Notes: a model not told the origin generated them from the sequence alone. A DNA stretch of 64,000 nucleotides from Sedimentitalea todarodis (GCF_032595355.1 NZ_JASMWN010000005.1:1-64000), one strand, 5' to 3'. Shown: positions 33,453 to 43,840, counted from the first letter of the stretch. Program-made: numbers and translations.

Positions 33453-35018
33453 TTGATACGACTTGGAATGACCCTTCTGCTGCTGGCACTGGTCCCCGGC
33501 TCGGCGGCAGCCGAACGCCGAATGGCCCTGGTGATCGGGAATGATGCCTACGATCAGGTTCCCCGGCTCGAAAAAGCGGTCGCAGACGCCACCGCCATCG
33601 CCGAGACACTGACCGCACAGGGTTTTGAAACCATCACCGCAACGGATTCCAGCCGCCGGCAGATGAATCGGAGCATTTCGGAATTCACCGGGCAATTGCA
33701 GGCGGGCGATACGGCGGTCCTGTTCTTTGCTGGCCACGGGGTCGAAATCGACGGCGAGAACTATCTTCTACCCACTGATATCATCGCCCCGGCGAGCGGC
33801 GAGCGGGATTTCATCAAGTCGGAATCCATCGCACTCTCCGCCCTGCTCGACCGGATCCGGGCCACTGGCGCAAGAACGACAATCGCCATCATCGATGCCT
33901 GTCGTAACAATCCGTTCCAGAACACGACGGGCCGCAGTATCGGCGGCGCCCGTGGCCTGGGCCGCATCACCGCGCCGCAGGGCACATTCGTGATCTTTTC
34001 TGCGGGTGCGGGACAGCTGGCACTGGACGAGCTGACCGAGGACGAAGTCGCCGAGAATTCTGTGTTCACCCGCCTGTTGCTGCCCCGCCTCGCCCAGCCG
34101 GATCTGGAGTTGCGCACATTGGTCGCCGACCTGCGCACCGAAGTCCGCGACCTTGCCCGCAGCGTCAACCATCAGCAGTTCCCGGCCTATTATGACGAGT
34201 TGCTGGGGGACTTCTATTTCGCGCGCGCATCGTCGTCGGTGCAGGAAACCCTTGGCCCGGACAACGCCACCACCGACCATATGCGCGCCGATTTCGATCT
34301 CGCCCGGAGCATCGGCACCCCCGAGGCGATACAGGTCTTTCTCGACCGATACACCGATCGCAAGGATGAATTCACTTATCGCATGGCCTTGCAATTGCGC
34401 GAAAAGGATGAGTCCGACACCCGCCTCGCCCCCGAACAGGAGCCTGACCCGGCGGCCCAGGAACCAGATCGAAAAACCATCATCCGCGAGACCCAAGCCG
34501 CCCTGAACGCCGCCAAATGCTCTGCCGGGTCCGCCGACGGCGTCCCCGGCCCGCGCACGCGCCAGGCCTTTCAGCGGTTCATCACCGACACCGGTGCCGC
34601 ATTGAAAGCCACCGACCTTGGGACAGCGAAGGCGCTGCAGGCAATCAGGCAAAGCGGTTCCCGGACATGCAACGCGCAACCCGCGGCTCAGCCCGATGCT
34701 GCTGTTTCGCGGGCGCAACCGGCCGGTTTCAACATCGCCGGCAACTGGCAATTCAGAGCAAGCTGCCCCTTGTTCATCAAGACCACCGGAACAGCCAGTT
34801 ACACCCGTACCGGCCCCAATTCCTTCAGAGGTACGGTGAACGACTCTCTGGGTCAGAGCGCGACGACGCTGGTCACCCTGACCGGGCGCAAGATGAAATT
34901 CGTGCTGAACTGGGCGACCGTCACAACCTATGCGTCGGGCACATTGGCTGCGGATGGCCGCAGTTACTCCAACGTCGCCTCCAATGGATGCACTGCAACG
35001 GCTTGGCGCGTGAGCTGA
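33453..35018 (+). CDS. Exported caspase-family protease (orthocaspase)
   Basis: 521 residues from TTG 33453 (GGAG eight bases upstream); ATG 33468 and GTG 33423 are alternatives. A signal peptide (TLLLLALVPGSAAA) leads to a peptidase C14 domain with the His95/Cys150 dyad in FFAGHGVEIDGENYLLP and AIIDACRNNPF. A middle region near 345-400 (ETQAALNAAKCSAGSADGV) looks like a small peptidoglycan-binding-type module, and the last 90 residues form a separate beta-rich domain (ASYTRTGPNSFRGTV). Substrate and cleavage preference are unknown; the export signal points to an envelope role. It stands alone. Confidence 0.85.
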   Translation: MIRLGMTLLLLALVPGSAAAERRMALVIGNDAYDQVPRLEKAVADATAIAETLTAQGFETITATDSSRRQMNRSISEFTGQLQAGDTAVLFFAGHGVEIDGENYLLPTDIIAPASGERDFIKSESIALSALLDRIRATGARTTIAIIDACRNNPFQNTTGRSIGGARGLGRITAPQGTFVIFSAGAGQLALDELTEDEVAENSVFTRLLLPRLAQPDLELRTLVADLRTEVRDLARSVNHQQFPAYYDELLGDFYFARASSSVQETLGPDNATTDHMRADFDLARSIGTPEAIQVFLDRYTDRKDEFTYRMALQLREKDESDTRLAPEQEPDPAAQEPDRKTIIRETQAALNAAKCSAGSADGVPGPRTRQAFQRFITDTGAALKATDLGTAKALQAIRQSGSRTCNAQPAAQPDAAVSRAQPAGFNIAGNWQFRASCPLFIKTTGTASYTRTGPNSFRGTVNDSLGQSATTLVTLTGRKMKFVLNWATVTTYASGTLAADGRSYSNVASNGCTATAWRVS

Positions 35019-35097
35019 TCCAACGCCCCAACCCATACGGAGCCAACGGCCTTACCGAAAGATGTCGCGTGCCGCAGCGCTGCGGACCGATGGATCG

Positions 35098-35400
35098 TCA
35101 GTGCAGTGCGAACTCACCCACCTGATTGTGCCATTCGCCCGATGACAGCAGTTTGCGATGCGTAAAACGGACGGAATGCAGGGGTCCATCGATTTCACGT
35201 TGCCAGAATTCTACGAATTTGAACAACGCGGGATGGTCTGGTGCAAGATCATATTCTTGCCATACATAGCTGTTGAGAACGTGGGTATAGTCCGGCATGT
35301 GATAGAACAATTCTGCCGTTGTCAGCCCGTACCCTTTCAGCATCAGTTCGGTTTCTGTGGGTTCCATGATATAACTCGTAAGTTGCCTCGATATGTTCAT
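35098..35400 (-). CDS. Usg family protein
   Basis: 100-residue alphaproteobacterial protein. The core LMLKGYGLTTAELFYHMPDY and VWQEYDLAPDHPALFKFVEF followed by EIDGPLHSVRFTH is the Usg family signature. The name comes from a gene upstream of trp genes in Caulobacter; no biochemical role is established. ATG 35400 is used; the frame opening nine bases earlier begins with TTG. Divergent from gyrA. Confidence 0.85.
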   Translation of the reverse strand: MNISRQLTSYIMEPTETELMLKGYGLTTAELFYHMPDYTHVLNSYVWQEYDLAPDHPALFKFVEFWQREIDGPLHSVRFTHRKLLSSGEWHNQVGEFALH

Positions 35401-35560
35401 GATCGCCAAAAAAAGTTAACTTTCAACAAAAACAGTGTGTTAGCAGAACATCACGGTGGCTGCCAAATGATCGGTCACAGCACCATTGCACCTTATATGC
35501 GTCGTCTGGTAAGGTCCGCCTACTATATATAGTCGACGCACAGAGAGTGGGCAAAATAAC

Positions 35561-38326
35561 GTGAGCGACACGCCGGAACCACCTGAAAATATGGATGAAA
35601 CCCCGCCAGAGCGGCCCGTCTATGACGGGCCCAGCGTGTCCATCGAATCCGAAATGCGCACATCCTATCTGGACTATGCGATGTCGGTCATCGTGTCCCG
35701 CGCCATTCCCGACCTGCGAGACGGTCTGAAACCGGTCCATCGCCGCATTCTCTATGCGATGCATGAAACCGGCAATACGCATGACAAACCCTATCGCAAA
35801 TCCGCGCGGCCGGTCGGTGATGTCATGGGTAAGTACCACCCCCATGGCGACAGCGCGATCTATGACGCACTGGTGCGGATGGCGCAGGACTTTTCCATGT
35901 CTTTGCCGCTGCTGGACGGCCAGGGGAACTTTGGCTCCATGGACGGCGATAACCCGGCGGCGATGCGCTATACCGAAGTGCGCATGGACAAGCCCTCGGC
36001 GGCGCTGCTCGCGGATATCGACAAGGACACCGTTGATTTTCAGGACAATTACGACGGCAAGGACAAGGAACCCACTGTCCTGCCGGCGCGCTTTCCCAAT
36101 ATGCTGGTCAATGGCGCAGGTGGCATTGCCGTCGGCATGGCGACGAACATCCCGCCCCACAACCTTGGCGAAGTGATCGACGCCACGCTGGCCCTGATCG
36201 AAGAACCGGACCTGACCAGTGAACAGCTGATCGATTACGTTCCGGGGCCGGATTTCCCGACGGGCGCAATCATGCTCGGACGATCCGGCGCGCGAAAGGC
36301 CTATCTCGAAGGCCGGGGCAGCGTCATCATTCGCGCGCGCACCCGCGTCGAGGAAATCCGCAAAGACCGCTATGCGATCATCGTCGATGAGATTCCCTAC
36401 CAGGTGAACAAGGCGAGCATGATCGAGAAGATCGCCGAGGCGGTCCGCGAAAAACGCATCGAGGGTGTCGCCCACGTGCAGGACGAATCCGACCGCAACG
36501 GGGTCCGCGTTGTTGTCGAACTCAAGCGCGATGCGACCGCCGAGGTCGTCCTGAACCAACTTTATCGGTTCAGCCCGATGCAGACCTATTTTGGGTGTAA
36601 CATGCTGGCGCTGAACGGTGGCCGACCCGAGCAATTGACCCTTCGCCGGTTTCTGACCGCCTTTATCGACTTCCGTGAGGATGTCGTAGCCCGGCGCACC
36701 GCCTATCTGCTGCGCAAGGCGCGCGAACGCAGTCACGTGCTCTGCGGTCTGGCCGTCGCTGTCACCAACATCGATGAAATCGTCGCCACGATCCGCTCCT
36801 CCGCAGATGCCGCCGAAGCGCGCGAAAAGCTGATGACCCGCCGCTGGCCTGCCGCGTCGATCATGGAATACATCGCCCTCATCGACGATCCGACGCACAC
36901 GGCAAACGAGGACGGCACCTATAACCTGTCCGAAACCCAGGCCCGCGCGATCCTTGAGTTGCGCCTGCAGCGCCTGACCCAGATCGGCGTCAAGGAAGTC
37001 ACTGACGAGTTGGAAGAACTGGCCGGTAAGATCAAGGAATACCTTGAAATCCTCGGCAGCCGTGAACGCATCATGGGGATCATCTCGGACGAACTTCGCG
37101 AGGTCCGCGAGCAATTTGCCGTGCCGCGCCGCACCGAGATCGTCGACTGGTCCGGCGACATGGAAGACGAAGACCTTATCGAGCGTGAGGACATGGTCGT
37201 AACCGTGACTTCGGGCGGCTATATCAAACGGACTCCGCTGGCCGATTTTCGCAGCCAGCGGCGTGGCGGCAAGGGCCTCGCAGGGATGCAGACCAAGGAA
37301 GAGGACGTGGTCACCACGCTCTTCGTAGCCAATACACACACGCAACTGCTGTTCTTTACCACCGAGGGCATGGTCTACAAGCTCAAGACATGGCGCCTGC
37401 CGCAAGGCGGACGGACCTCCAAGGGCAAGGCGGTGGTCAATATCCTGCCGATCCCCCCCGGTGTCTCGGTCGCGGCGATCATGCCGGTGGATCGCGAAGA
37501 GACGGAATGGGCTGATTTGCAGGTGGTCTTTGCCACCTCGGCGGGCACCGTGCGCCGCAACAAGCTGTCGGATTTCACCAACGTGATGCGCAACGGCAAG
37601 ATCGCAATGAAATTCGAGGACGAGCATGCCGGGACGACCCTGATCAATGCCCGCATCGCCAGCAACGACGACGATGTGATGCTGGTCACCAACTCGGGCC
37701 GTGCCATCCGCTTTCCGGCCACCGATGTGCGCGTATTCAACAGCCGGAACTCGATCGGCGTGCGCGGGATTCGATTGAACGGCGATGACCGTGTCGTGTC
37801 GATGTCGATCATTCGGCATTTCGACGCCACTTCGGACGAACGCGCGGCCTATCTCAAGCGACGCCGCGCCGTCGCCGGCCTGGCCGATGATGTCGAAGCG
37901 TCAGAGGACGAAGACGTCAACGCGATGGCCACGATCTCTCAGGAACGCTATGCGGAAATGTCGGCGGCGGAAAATCTGATCCTGACGATTTCGGCACGTG
38001 GTTCCGGCAAGCTCAGCTCCAGTCACGACTATCCCGTTCGCGGGCGGGGCGGTCAGGGCGTGGCGGCCATGGACAAGGCCATGCGCGGTGGTGACCTGGT
38101 GGCGTCCTTCCCGGTCGAGCTTGATGATCAGATCATGCTTGCCACCTCCAAGGGACAGTCCATCCGGGTTCCGGTCGAGGGGATTTCCTTCCGCTCGCGC
38201 TCTGCTGGCGGCGTCAAGGTCTTTGACACGTCGAACGGTGAAGAGGTGGTCAGCGTGGCGTGGATTGCGGATCAGGGCGAGGCCGACGCGGAAACGGGTG
38301 GCGACGAAATGGCTGGCGGCGAATAA
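35561..38326 (+). CDS. gyrA: DNA gyrase subunit A
   Basis: 921-residue topoisomerase II subunit that cuts and reseals DNA. Catalytic Tyr is Y137 in AMRYTEVRM. The quinolone region VMGKYHPHGDSAIYD has the wild-type Ser98 and Asp102 (E. coli 83/87). The C-terminal pinwheel carries the GyrA box QRRGGKG near 565. GTG at 35561 starts SDTPEPPEN. An acidic/variable insert at about 775-800 (VEASEDEDVNA) separates blades, and the tail is acidic. Tail to tail with the MATE gene, which begins its stop at the next base. Confidence 0.97.
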   Translation: MSDTPEPPENMDETPPERPVYDGPSVSIESEMRTSYLDYAMSVIVSRAIPDLRDGLKPVHRRILYAMHETGNTHDKPYRKSARPVGDVMGKYHPHGDSAIYDALVRMAQDFSMSLPLLDGQGNFGSMDGDNPAAMRYTEVRMDKPSAALLADIDKDTVDFQDNYDGKDKEPTVLPARFPNMLVNGAGGIAVGMATNIPPHNLGEVIDATLALIEEPDLTSEQLIDYVPGPDFPTGAIMLGRSGARKAYLEGRGSVIIRARTRVEEIRKDRYAIIVDEIPYQVNKASMIEKIAEAVREKRIEGVAHVQDESDRNGVRVVVELKRDATAEVVLNQLYRFSPMQTYFGCNMLALNGGRPEQLTLRRFLTAFIDFREDVVARRTAYLLRKARERSHVLCGLAVAVTNIDEIVATIRSSADAAEAREKLMTRRWPAASIMEYIALIDDPTHTANEDGTYNLSETQARAILELRLQRLTQIGVKEVTDELEELAGKIKEYLEILGSRERIMGIISDELREVREQFAVPRRTEIVDWSGDMEDEDLIEREDMVVTVTSGGYIKRTPLADFRSQRRGGKGLAGMQTKEEDVVTTLFVANTHTQLLFFTTEGMVYKLKTWRLPQGGRTSKGKAVVNILPIPPGVSVAAIMPVDREETEWADLQVVFATSAGTVRRNKLSDFTNVMRNGKIAMKFEDEHAGTTLINARIASNDDDVMLVTNSGRAIRFPATDVRVFNSRNSIGVRGIRLNGDDRVVSMSIIRHFDATSDERAAYLKRRRAVAGLADDVEASEDEDVNAMATISQERYAEMSAAENLILTISARGSGKLSSSHDYPVRGRGGQGVAAMDKAMRGGDLVASFPVELDDQIMLATSKGQSIRVPVEGISFRSRSAGGVKVFDTSNGEEVVSVAWIADQGEADAETGGDEMAGGE

Positions 38327-39688
38327 TCAGGCCGCCACGCCGATCTGTTTTATCGTCCGACCCCAGAACCGCACCATCAGGAACAGGGCGGTAAAGGCCA
38401 GGCCGACGACAAGGCCCAGCCATATGCCGACTCCGCCCATATCCTGCACAAAGCCGAGATAGTAGGATGTGGGGATCCCGATGAGCCAGTAGGACATCGC
38501 CGCCATCACCATCGGCACCTTGGTGTCCTGCACCCCGCGAAGCAGCCCCAAGGCCATGGCCTGTGCCCCGTCGACAAGCTGAAACAGCGCGGCAACAGCC
38601 AGAAGCATCACACCGATTTCGAGGATCTCCGGTCGGTACGGGTTATCGGCTTCCATGAACGCCGAAAGAAGCGGAACCGGCGCGAGGACGAAGACGATCA
38701 TGGTCAGGACCGCAAAGACCAGCGACAGACCAGTCACCGCAATAGCACCACGCGCCATATGTGCCCGGTCCTGCCGACCATAGGCATTGCCCGCCCGGAT
38801 CGTGGCGACGTTGCACAGCCCCAGATGCACCATGAACGTGGCAGAAGCCACGGTAACGACGATCCCGTGCGCCGCCAGCGACAGCGTGCCCAGCCACCCC
38901 ATCATCAGCGCAGAGGCCGCAAACAGCCCGACCTCGCTTACAAGGGTCAGCCCGATGGGCACACCGAGTCGGAAAACGCGCCCCATCATCTCCCAGTCAG
39001 GCCGCCAAAGGCGAAGAAAGATCTGGTGGTCAGGCAGTCGCCACGCAGCATAGGCAACAATCGCGATCAGCGATATCATCTGTGTCACAAGGGATGCGAG
39101 CGCCGCGCCAAACAGGCCCAGTTCCGGCGCACCCCAGTTGCCGAAGATCAGCATGTAGTCCACCACGCCATTGGTCACCGCCGCCGTCAGCGTGACCCAG
39201 AGAACGACCTGTGTACGTTCAAGTGCGGCGAGGTAGGATTTCAGGACCATCACCAGCAAGGCCGGAATGATCCCCCAGCAGGCCACCCGCAGATACTCCG
39301 CAGCCAGTTGCGCCACCAGAGGTTCCTGCCCCAGCAATTGAAGGATCGGGCGCGACCAGATCATCAGGGGCATGACCAGCAGGGCATAGGCAAGCGACAA
39401 CCATAGCCCCATGCGCGTGGAGCGTCGGACGCTGATCTCATCGCCCGATGCCTCGGCGGCGGCCACCATCGGCATCACCGCCAGCGCGAACCCACCGCCC
39501 AGAATGAAGAGCACGAAGAAGTAGGTCGACGCCAGCGTCACCGCTGCAAGTTCGTTCACCCCATACCAGCCCAGCATCACCGTATCGACAAGGCCGATGG
39601 CGAACTGCGCAAGGTGCCCTCCGACAAGCGGCAGGCCCAGCACCAAGATGGCCTTGATATGGCCGGGATATGTCATTGCAGCGCTCAT
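38327..39688 (-). CDS. MATE-family multidrug efflux transporter
   Basis: 453 residues, twelve membrane helices in two halves. N-terminal LVLGLPLVGGHLAQFAIGLVD and GWYGVNELAAVTLAS, and second-half LFQLVDGAQAMALGLLRGVQD, are NorM-type MATE features. It exports cationic drugs or metabolites with Na+ or H+. Start ATG 39688 (or 39676); the ORF extends further upstream only through non-coding sequence. Its stop abuts the gyrA stop with no hairpin between. Confidence 0.92.
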   Translation of the reverse strand: MSAAMTYPGHIKAILVLGLPLVGGHLAQFAIGLVDTVMLGWYGVNELAAVTLASTYFFVLFILGGGFALAVMPMVAAAEASGDEISVRRSTRMGLWLSLAYALLVMPLMIWSRPILQLLGQEPLVAQLAAEYLRVACWGIIPALLVMVLKSYLAALERTQVVLWVTLTAAVTNGVVDYMLIFGNWGAPELGLFGAALASLVTQMISLIAIVAYAAWRLPDHQIFLRLWRPDWEMMGRVFRLGVPIGLTLVSEVGLFAASALMMGWLGTLSLAAHGIVVTVASATFMVHLGLCNVATIRAGNAYGRQDRAHMARGAIAVTGLSLVFAVLTMIVFVLAPVPLLSAFMEADNPYRPEILEIGVMLLAVAALFQLVDGAQAMALGLLRGVQDTKVPMVMAAMSYWLIGIPTSYYLGFVQDMGGVGIWLGLVVGLAFTALFLMVRFWGRTIKQIGVAA

Positions 39689-39768
39689 GAGAATTCTGCA
39701 GTAGGGCAGATCATACCCCCCCGGCAAGAGCGAGAATGGCAAAAAGGGCGCGCGCCCGGCGACTGCGA

Positions 39769-41163
39769 TCACATGTGAATCACGCGGTCCCACGCGTCGA
39801 GAACGGATTCATGCATCATTTCGCTGAGGGTCGGGTGCGGGAAGACCGTATTCATCAAATCCTCTTCGGTGGTTTCGAGCTGCCGCCCCACCACGTACCC
39901 CTGAATGAGTTCCGTCACCTCTGCCCCCACCATGTGTGCGCCCAGCAATTCGCCGGTCCTGGCGTCAAACACCGTCTTGATCATGCCTTCGGGTTCGCCG
40001 AGGGCGATAGCCTTGCCATTGCCGATAAAGGGAAAGCGCCCGACCTTGATGTCATACCCAAGCTCTTTTGCCCTGGCCTCGGTAAAGCCGACGGAGGCCA
40101 CCTGTGGCTGGCAATAGGTACATCCGGCAATGCTCTCCGGTTTGACCGGATGCGGATGCTTGCCCGCAATTAACTCGGCGACCATCACCCCTTCGTGGCT
40201 GGCCTTGTGCGCAAGCCAGGGCGCGCCGGCGATGTCGCCAATGGCATATAGCCCGTCAACGCCGGTCCGGCAGTATTCATCGACCACCACATGCGTCCGG
40301 TCGATCTTGACCCCAAGCGCCTCGAGCCCGAGGTTCTCGACATTGCCGACGATGCCGACCGCCGAAATCACCGTGTCAAACTCATGCGCCTCGGTCTTGC
40401 CGTTGGTCTCGATATGCGCGGTGACCTTGCCCTTGCCCCGGTCGAGTTTCTTGACGGCAGCCTTTTCCCTGATCGTCATGCCCTGCTTGGTGAATTGCTT
40501 GCTGGCAAACGCGCTGATCTCGGCATCCTCAACGGGCAGGATCCGGTCCATCACCTCGACAACCGTCGTGTCCGCCCCCAGCGTATTGTAGAAGCTGGCG
40601 AATTCAATGCCGATCGCACCCGAGCCGATGACCAGCAGTTTCCCGGGCATCCGAGCCGGTTGCAGCGCATGTTTATAGGTCCAGACCAGATCGCCGTCGG
40701 CCTCAATCCCCGCTAGTTCTCGCGCCCGCGCGCCGGTGGCCAGAACGATGTGCTTGGCGGAAAGCTCCTCCTGTCCCTTGTCGGTCTTGACGCTGACCTG
40801 ACCCTTGCCGGTCAGCGCGGCCTCGCCCATCACTGTGGTAACTTTGTTCTTTTTCATCAGATGCCCGATGCCACCCGACAATTGCCCTGCCACATCTCGG
40901 CTGCGTTTGACGACGGCGTCGAGATCATAGCCGACCTTGTCCGCCTTGAGGCCGAATTCTGCGGCCCGCTCCATGAGATGAAACACCTCGGCGCTGCGCA
41001 GCATCGCCTTGGTCGGGATACAGCCCCAGTTGAGACAGATACCGCCCATATGCTCGCGCTCGACAATGGCCACGTTCAGACCCAGCTGCGCACCGCGAAT
41101 GGCGGCGACATACCCGCCGGGACCCGCCCCGACAACGATCATATCATAGGATTTGGCGGCCAT
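39769..41163 (-). CDS. lpd: Dihydrolipoyl dehydrogenase (E3)
   Basis: 464-residue FAD disulfide oxidoreductase that reoxidises lipoyl groups of 2-oxoacid dehydrogenases. FAD fingerprint VVGAGPGGYVAA at 10-21; redox disulfide Cys43/Cys48 in GGICLNWGCIPTK; NAD fingerprint VIGSGAIGIEFAS near 178; C-terminal HPTLSEMMHE supplies the His/Glu base of the partner subunit. AAGGT precedes the ATG. It is not next to pdhABC (57-61 kb) or an sdh/suc cluster; a separate E3 is likely the one that serves pyruvate dehydrogenase. Confidence 0.95.
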   Translation of the reverse strand: MAAKSYDMIVVGAGPGGYVAAIRGAQLGLNVAIVEREHMGGICLNWGCIPTKAMLRSAEVFHLMERAAEFGLKADKVGYDLDAVVKRSRDVAGQLSGGIGHLMKKNKVTTVMGEAALTGKGQVSVKTDKGQEELSAKHIVLATGARARELAGIEADGDLVWTYKHALQPARMPGKLLVIGSGAIGIEFASFYNTLGADTTVVEVMDRILPVEDAEISAFASKQFTKQGMTIREKAAVKKLDRGKGKVTAHIETNGKTEAHEFDTVISAVGIVGNVENLGLEALGVKIDRTHVVVDEYCRTGVDGLYAIGDIAGAPWLAHKASHEGVMVAELIAGKHPHPVKPESIAGCTYCQPQVASVGFTEARAKELGYDIKVGRFPFIGNGKAIALGEPEGMIKTVFDARTGELLGAHMVGAEVTELIQGYVVGRQLETTEEDLMNTVFPHPTLSEMMHESVLDAWDRVIHM

Positions 41164-41317
41164 GTTTTACCTTGCTGTCAGAAGGGGTTGAACCAGTAGA
41201 GGACAGCCTAGCAACTGCCTCCCATCATTGCAAAGATATCAGCGTGCCGCCTCAAGATTGCGGTGGTCACCTGCCGGTCGCGTGGTAGTCTGACGTGGAA
41301 AAATCCGGAGCGACGCA

Positions 41318-41761
41318 ATGGGAAAGACCCTGAAAGACCTGTTTCTCGCAGTGCTGAACGCCACCCTGATCCTGGTCGCGCTGTGCCTGTTCTTGCTGCT
41401 GACGCTGGCCAACAGGGCCAATTCGTTGACCGAGACCTTTGCAGAGCATCTTCAGATCGTGGCACCGCTTCAGGAAAGCGTTCAGACGACCGGGGCCGAG
41501 TTGGCGGCGTTGCGCGCTGATCTTGCAGAAATGAAAAACCAATCGGGAGAGGATTCATCGGCCACAATGGCGCGCATTCAAGATCGCGTGGAACAGATGG
41601 AGGCCAAGTTGGCCGACATGCAAGGCTCCCTTGCAGAGTTGCGCGCTGCGCCCAACCGCCTGTTGGATCATGCGATTCAAAAGGCCGGTGCCCAGGCCGT
41701 CATCAGCGTCACCCGCATCCGGGGATGTGTGCCCGCAGATGATGTATCACCACCGAGCTAG
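41318..41761 (+). CDS. Hypothetical membrane-anchored coiled-coil protein
   Basis: 147 residues, not recognised. One membrane helix near 10-31 (AVLNATLILVALCLFLLL) is followed by a helical region (about 55-110) with heptad-like Leu/Met/Glu spacing (LRADLAEMKN, RVEQMEAKLADMQGSLAEL), probably a coiled coil in the periplasm. GGAGCGACGCA lies just before the ATG. A small C-terminal segment has a single Cys. It lies between lpd and the DUF924 gene without operon partners. Confidence 0.75.
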   Translation: MGKTLKDLFLAVLNATLILVALCLFLLLTLANRANSLTETFAEHLQIVAPLQESVQTTGAELAALRADLAEMKNQSGEDSSATMARIQDRVEQMEAKLADMQGSLAELRAAPNRLLDHAIQKAGAQAVISVTRIRGCVPADDVSPPS

Positions 41762-41772
41762 GCGTCGGTCGC

Positions 41773-42351
41773 CTAGCCTGCCTGCTGCATCTCACGCACC
41801 GTATTGCCATAGCCACCGGCGGTGACGTAAGCGGTTTCCGGCGCACTTGATGGCCGGGACAATGCATCGTTGCGATACGGGAAACGGCCGAACTTGCGGA
41901 TCACCTCGCGATGCGCCCGCGCGTGCAACAGGTTGGATGCACCGTATTCCGGCATCCGTTCGCACATCAGACGAACGCATCGTTCCTGATCACACAGGTT
42001 TTCCGAGTGCATCATCGGCAGGTAAAAGAACTGCCGCGCCGGCTCACTTATTCGCATGTCCCAACGTCTGTCGACACAGGCCTTGGCCACCGCAAGCGCC
42101 GCATCGTCGGTCGAAAAGGCCTTGCTGCTGCCTCGGAACATGTTGCGGGGGAATTGATCTGTCAGGATGACATAGGCCAGAGACCCGCCAGGGTATGTAA
42201 GCCAGAGCGAGAACCGCCCGTCTCGTGCGCCTTCCCAGGAGGGTCCGAACCTTCGCGTGATTTCGCTGTCCAGATCGTTGTCTTGGGCGTACCAACCGGC
42301 TTCACCCACATCGTCCAACCAAAAACTCAGTACATCTTCAGGGCCAACCAT
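41773..42351 (-). CDS. DUF924-family protein
   Basis: 192 residues. The family markers are VLSFWLDDVGEAGWYAQ near the start, GSLAYVILTDQFPRNMFRG near 56-74 and FFYLPMMHSENLCDQERCV near 108-126. These alpha-helical (tetratricopeptide-like) proteins are widespread but have no agreed function. GGGAG precedes the ATG by six bases. Divergent from nothing close; it follows MFS by 100 bases on the same strand. Confidence 0.88.
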   Translation of the reverse strand: MVGPEDVLSFWLDDVGEAGWYAQDNDLDSEITRRFGPSWEGARDGRFSLWLTYPGGSLAYVILTDQFPRNMFRGSSKAFSTDDAALAVAKACVDRRWDMRISEPARQFFYLPMMHSENLCDQERCVRLMCERMPEYGASNLLHARAHREVIRKFGRFPYRNDALSRPSSAPETAYVTAGGYGNTVREMQQAG

Positions 42352-42453
42352 GGTCCACTCCCTACTCTCTCAACATCCCCTTCCAAGTCACGCCTTCATT
42401 GAAACCTATTTACGGGATTATTACAGTAACAATTTACTACACTCGGGAAATTG

Positions 42454-43734
42454 TCAGCGTGAATGTGGCGTTTCCGTCACCTGATCATCCTCCAGATCGG
42501 CCTCGATGGCCAACTCCTGCGCATACTCAACAGCCACATATGTCGACGATGGGTACATCGCTGCAATGCTGCCGGTTTCCTCGATCGGCACCGCCGGGCG
42601 GCGGGTGCTGCGATACGCAGCATAGATTGCAAGCACAAACAACAACCCCGCCATGAACAGAAAGAAGCCCGGTGGCCCAATGACGTCATCATCCATCAGC
42701 CAGCCGATGATCAGCGGCCCGGTGATCGCACCCAACCCGTTGATAAACACCAGACCGCCCGAGGCCGCGGCCATATCTTCGTGATCGAGATAGTCATTGG
42801 TATGTGCAAGCAGCAGCGAATAAAGCGGATTGCTGAGACCACCGATCAGGAACGCGCCGAGCAGCAGAAACGTGAAATCGGAACCGAACAGCATCCCGAT
42901 GCAGGCACCAATGCCGCCACAGCCTGATACGGCGAGGATCAACAGCCGCCGATCCATGCGATCCGATATCCAGCCCAGGGGATATTGCAGCAACATTGCC
43001 CCGATATAGAAGGTCGCCACAAAGATCGAAATCTGCGCCACGCTCAGCCCGGCCTTGGCACCGAAAACCGCGCTCATCCCGAATTGCGAGGCGAAGACTC
43101 CCCCCAGCAAGAACATCCCCACACAACCTAGCGGTGAGATTTTCAACAATTCCCGCAAAGTCATGGGTTTTGTTGTGTCAAACGCGGGAGTCGGGCTGAT
43201 CGAAAGGAGAATCGGCGCAAACGAAATCGAAATCAACACCGACGCGATAACAAAGGTGACAAACCCCGCCGGATCACCCACCAGCATCAGCGCCTGGGCG
43301 GACACGATGCCGACCATCTGCACGATCATGTAGAGTGATAGCGCCTGACCGCGTGTTTCGTTGGTTGCCGAGTTGTTCAGCCAGCTTTCCGCAGTCACGT
43401 ACACGCCGGAGAAACAAAAGCCGATGATGACACGGCCCAGGGCCCAGGCGATCGGATCGGTGAAGGTCGGATAGAGGATCATCACCGCGGAAATGAACGA
43501 TGCCAGCGCCGCAAAGACACGCACATGCCCGACCCGGCGGATCATTTCCGGAGCCAGTCGCGATCCGCCGAGAAAGCCGAGAAAGTAGGATGACATCACG
43601 ATCGACATCTGTAGCGTCGAGAACCCTTCGATCTCGCCACGCACACCAAGCAACGTGCCCTGAAGGCCGTTTCCAACCATCAGCAGCATCATGCCCAAAA
43701 GCAACGCCCACGAGCTCGACAGGACCTGTAACAT
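42454..43734 (-). CDS. MFS transporter
   Basis: 426 residues, twelve predicted helices. Motif-A-like loops are GGSRLAPEMIRRVGHVRVF (between TM2 and TM3) and GWISDRMDRRLLIL (between TM8 and TM9). It resembles the YcaD-type subgroup, whose substrates are unknown. A long acidic C-terminal tail (LAIEADLEDDQVTE) is cytoplasmic. GGAGG lies eight bases before the ATG. Confidence 0.9.
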   Translation of the reverse strand: MLQVLSSSWALLLGMMLLMVGNGLQGTLLGVRGEIEGFSTLQMSIVMSSYFLGFLGGSRLAPEMIRRVGHVRVFAALASFISAVMILYPTFTDPIAWALGRVIIGFCFSGVYVTAESWLNNSATNETRGQALSLYMIVQMVGIVSAQALMLVGDPAGFVTFVIASVLISISFAPILLSISPTPAFDTTKPMTLRELLKISPLGCVGMFLLGGVFASQFGMSAVFGAKAGLSVAQISIFVATFYIGAMLLQYPLGWISDRMDRRLLILAVSGCGGIGACIGMLFGSDFTFLLLGAFLIGGLSNPLYSLLLAHTNDYLDHEDMAAASGGLVFINGLGAITGPLIIGWLMDDDVIGPPGFFLFMAGLLFVLAIYAAYRSTRRPAVPIEETGSIAAMYPSSTYVAVEYAQELAIEADLEDDQVTETPHSR

Positions 43735-43840
43735 CTCGCACCTCCGGTATCTGGCATTGCGGCTTAGGGGTCAGGTATCGCGGATCAGACCGGACGCGTC
43801 CCCCTTGGCAGCGACACACCGTGAGTCGCAAGAGGCAATT

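Noticed and set aside
35423..37819. 798-codon frame antisense to gyrA
   Set aside because: Caused by codon bias of gyrA; no domain found.
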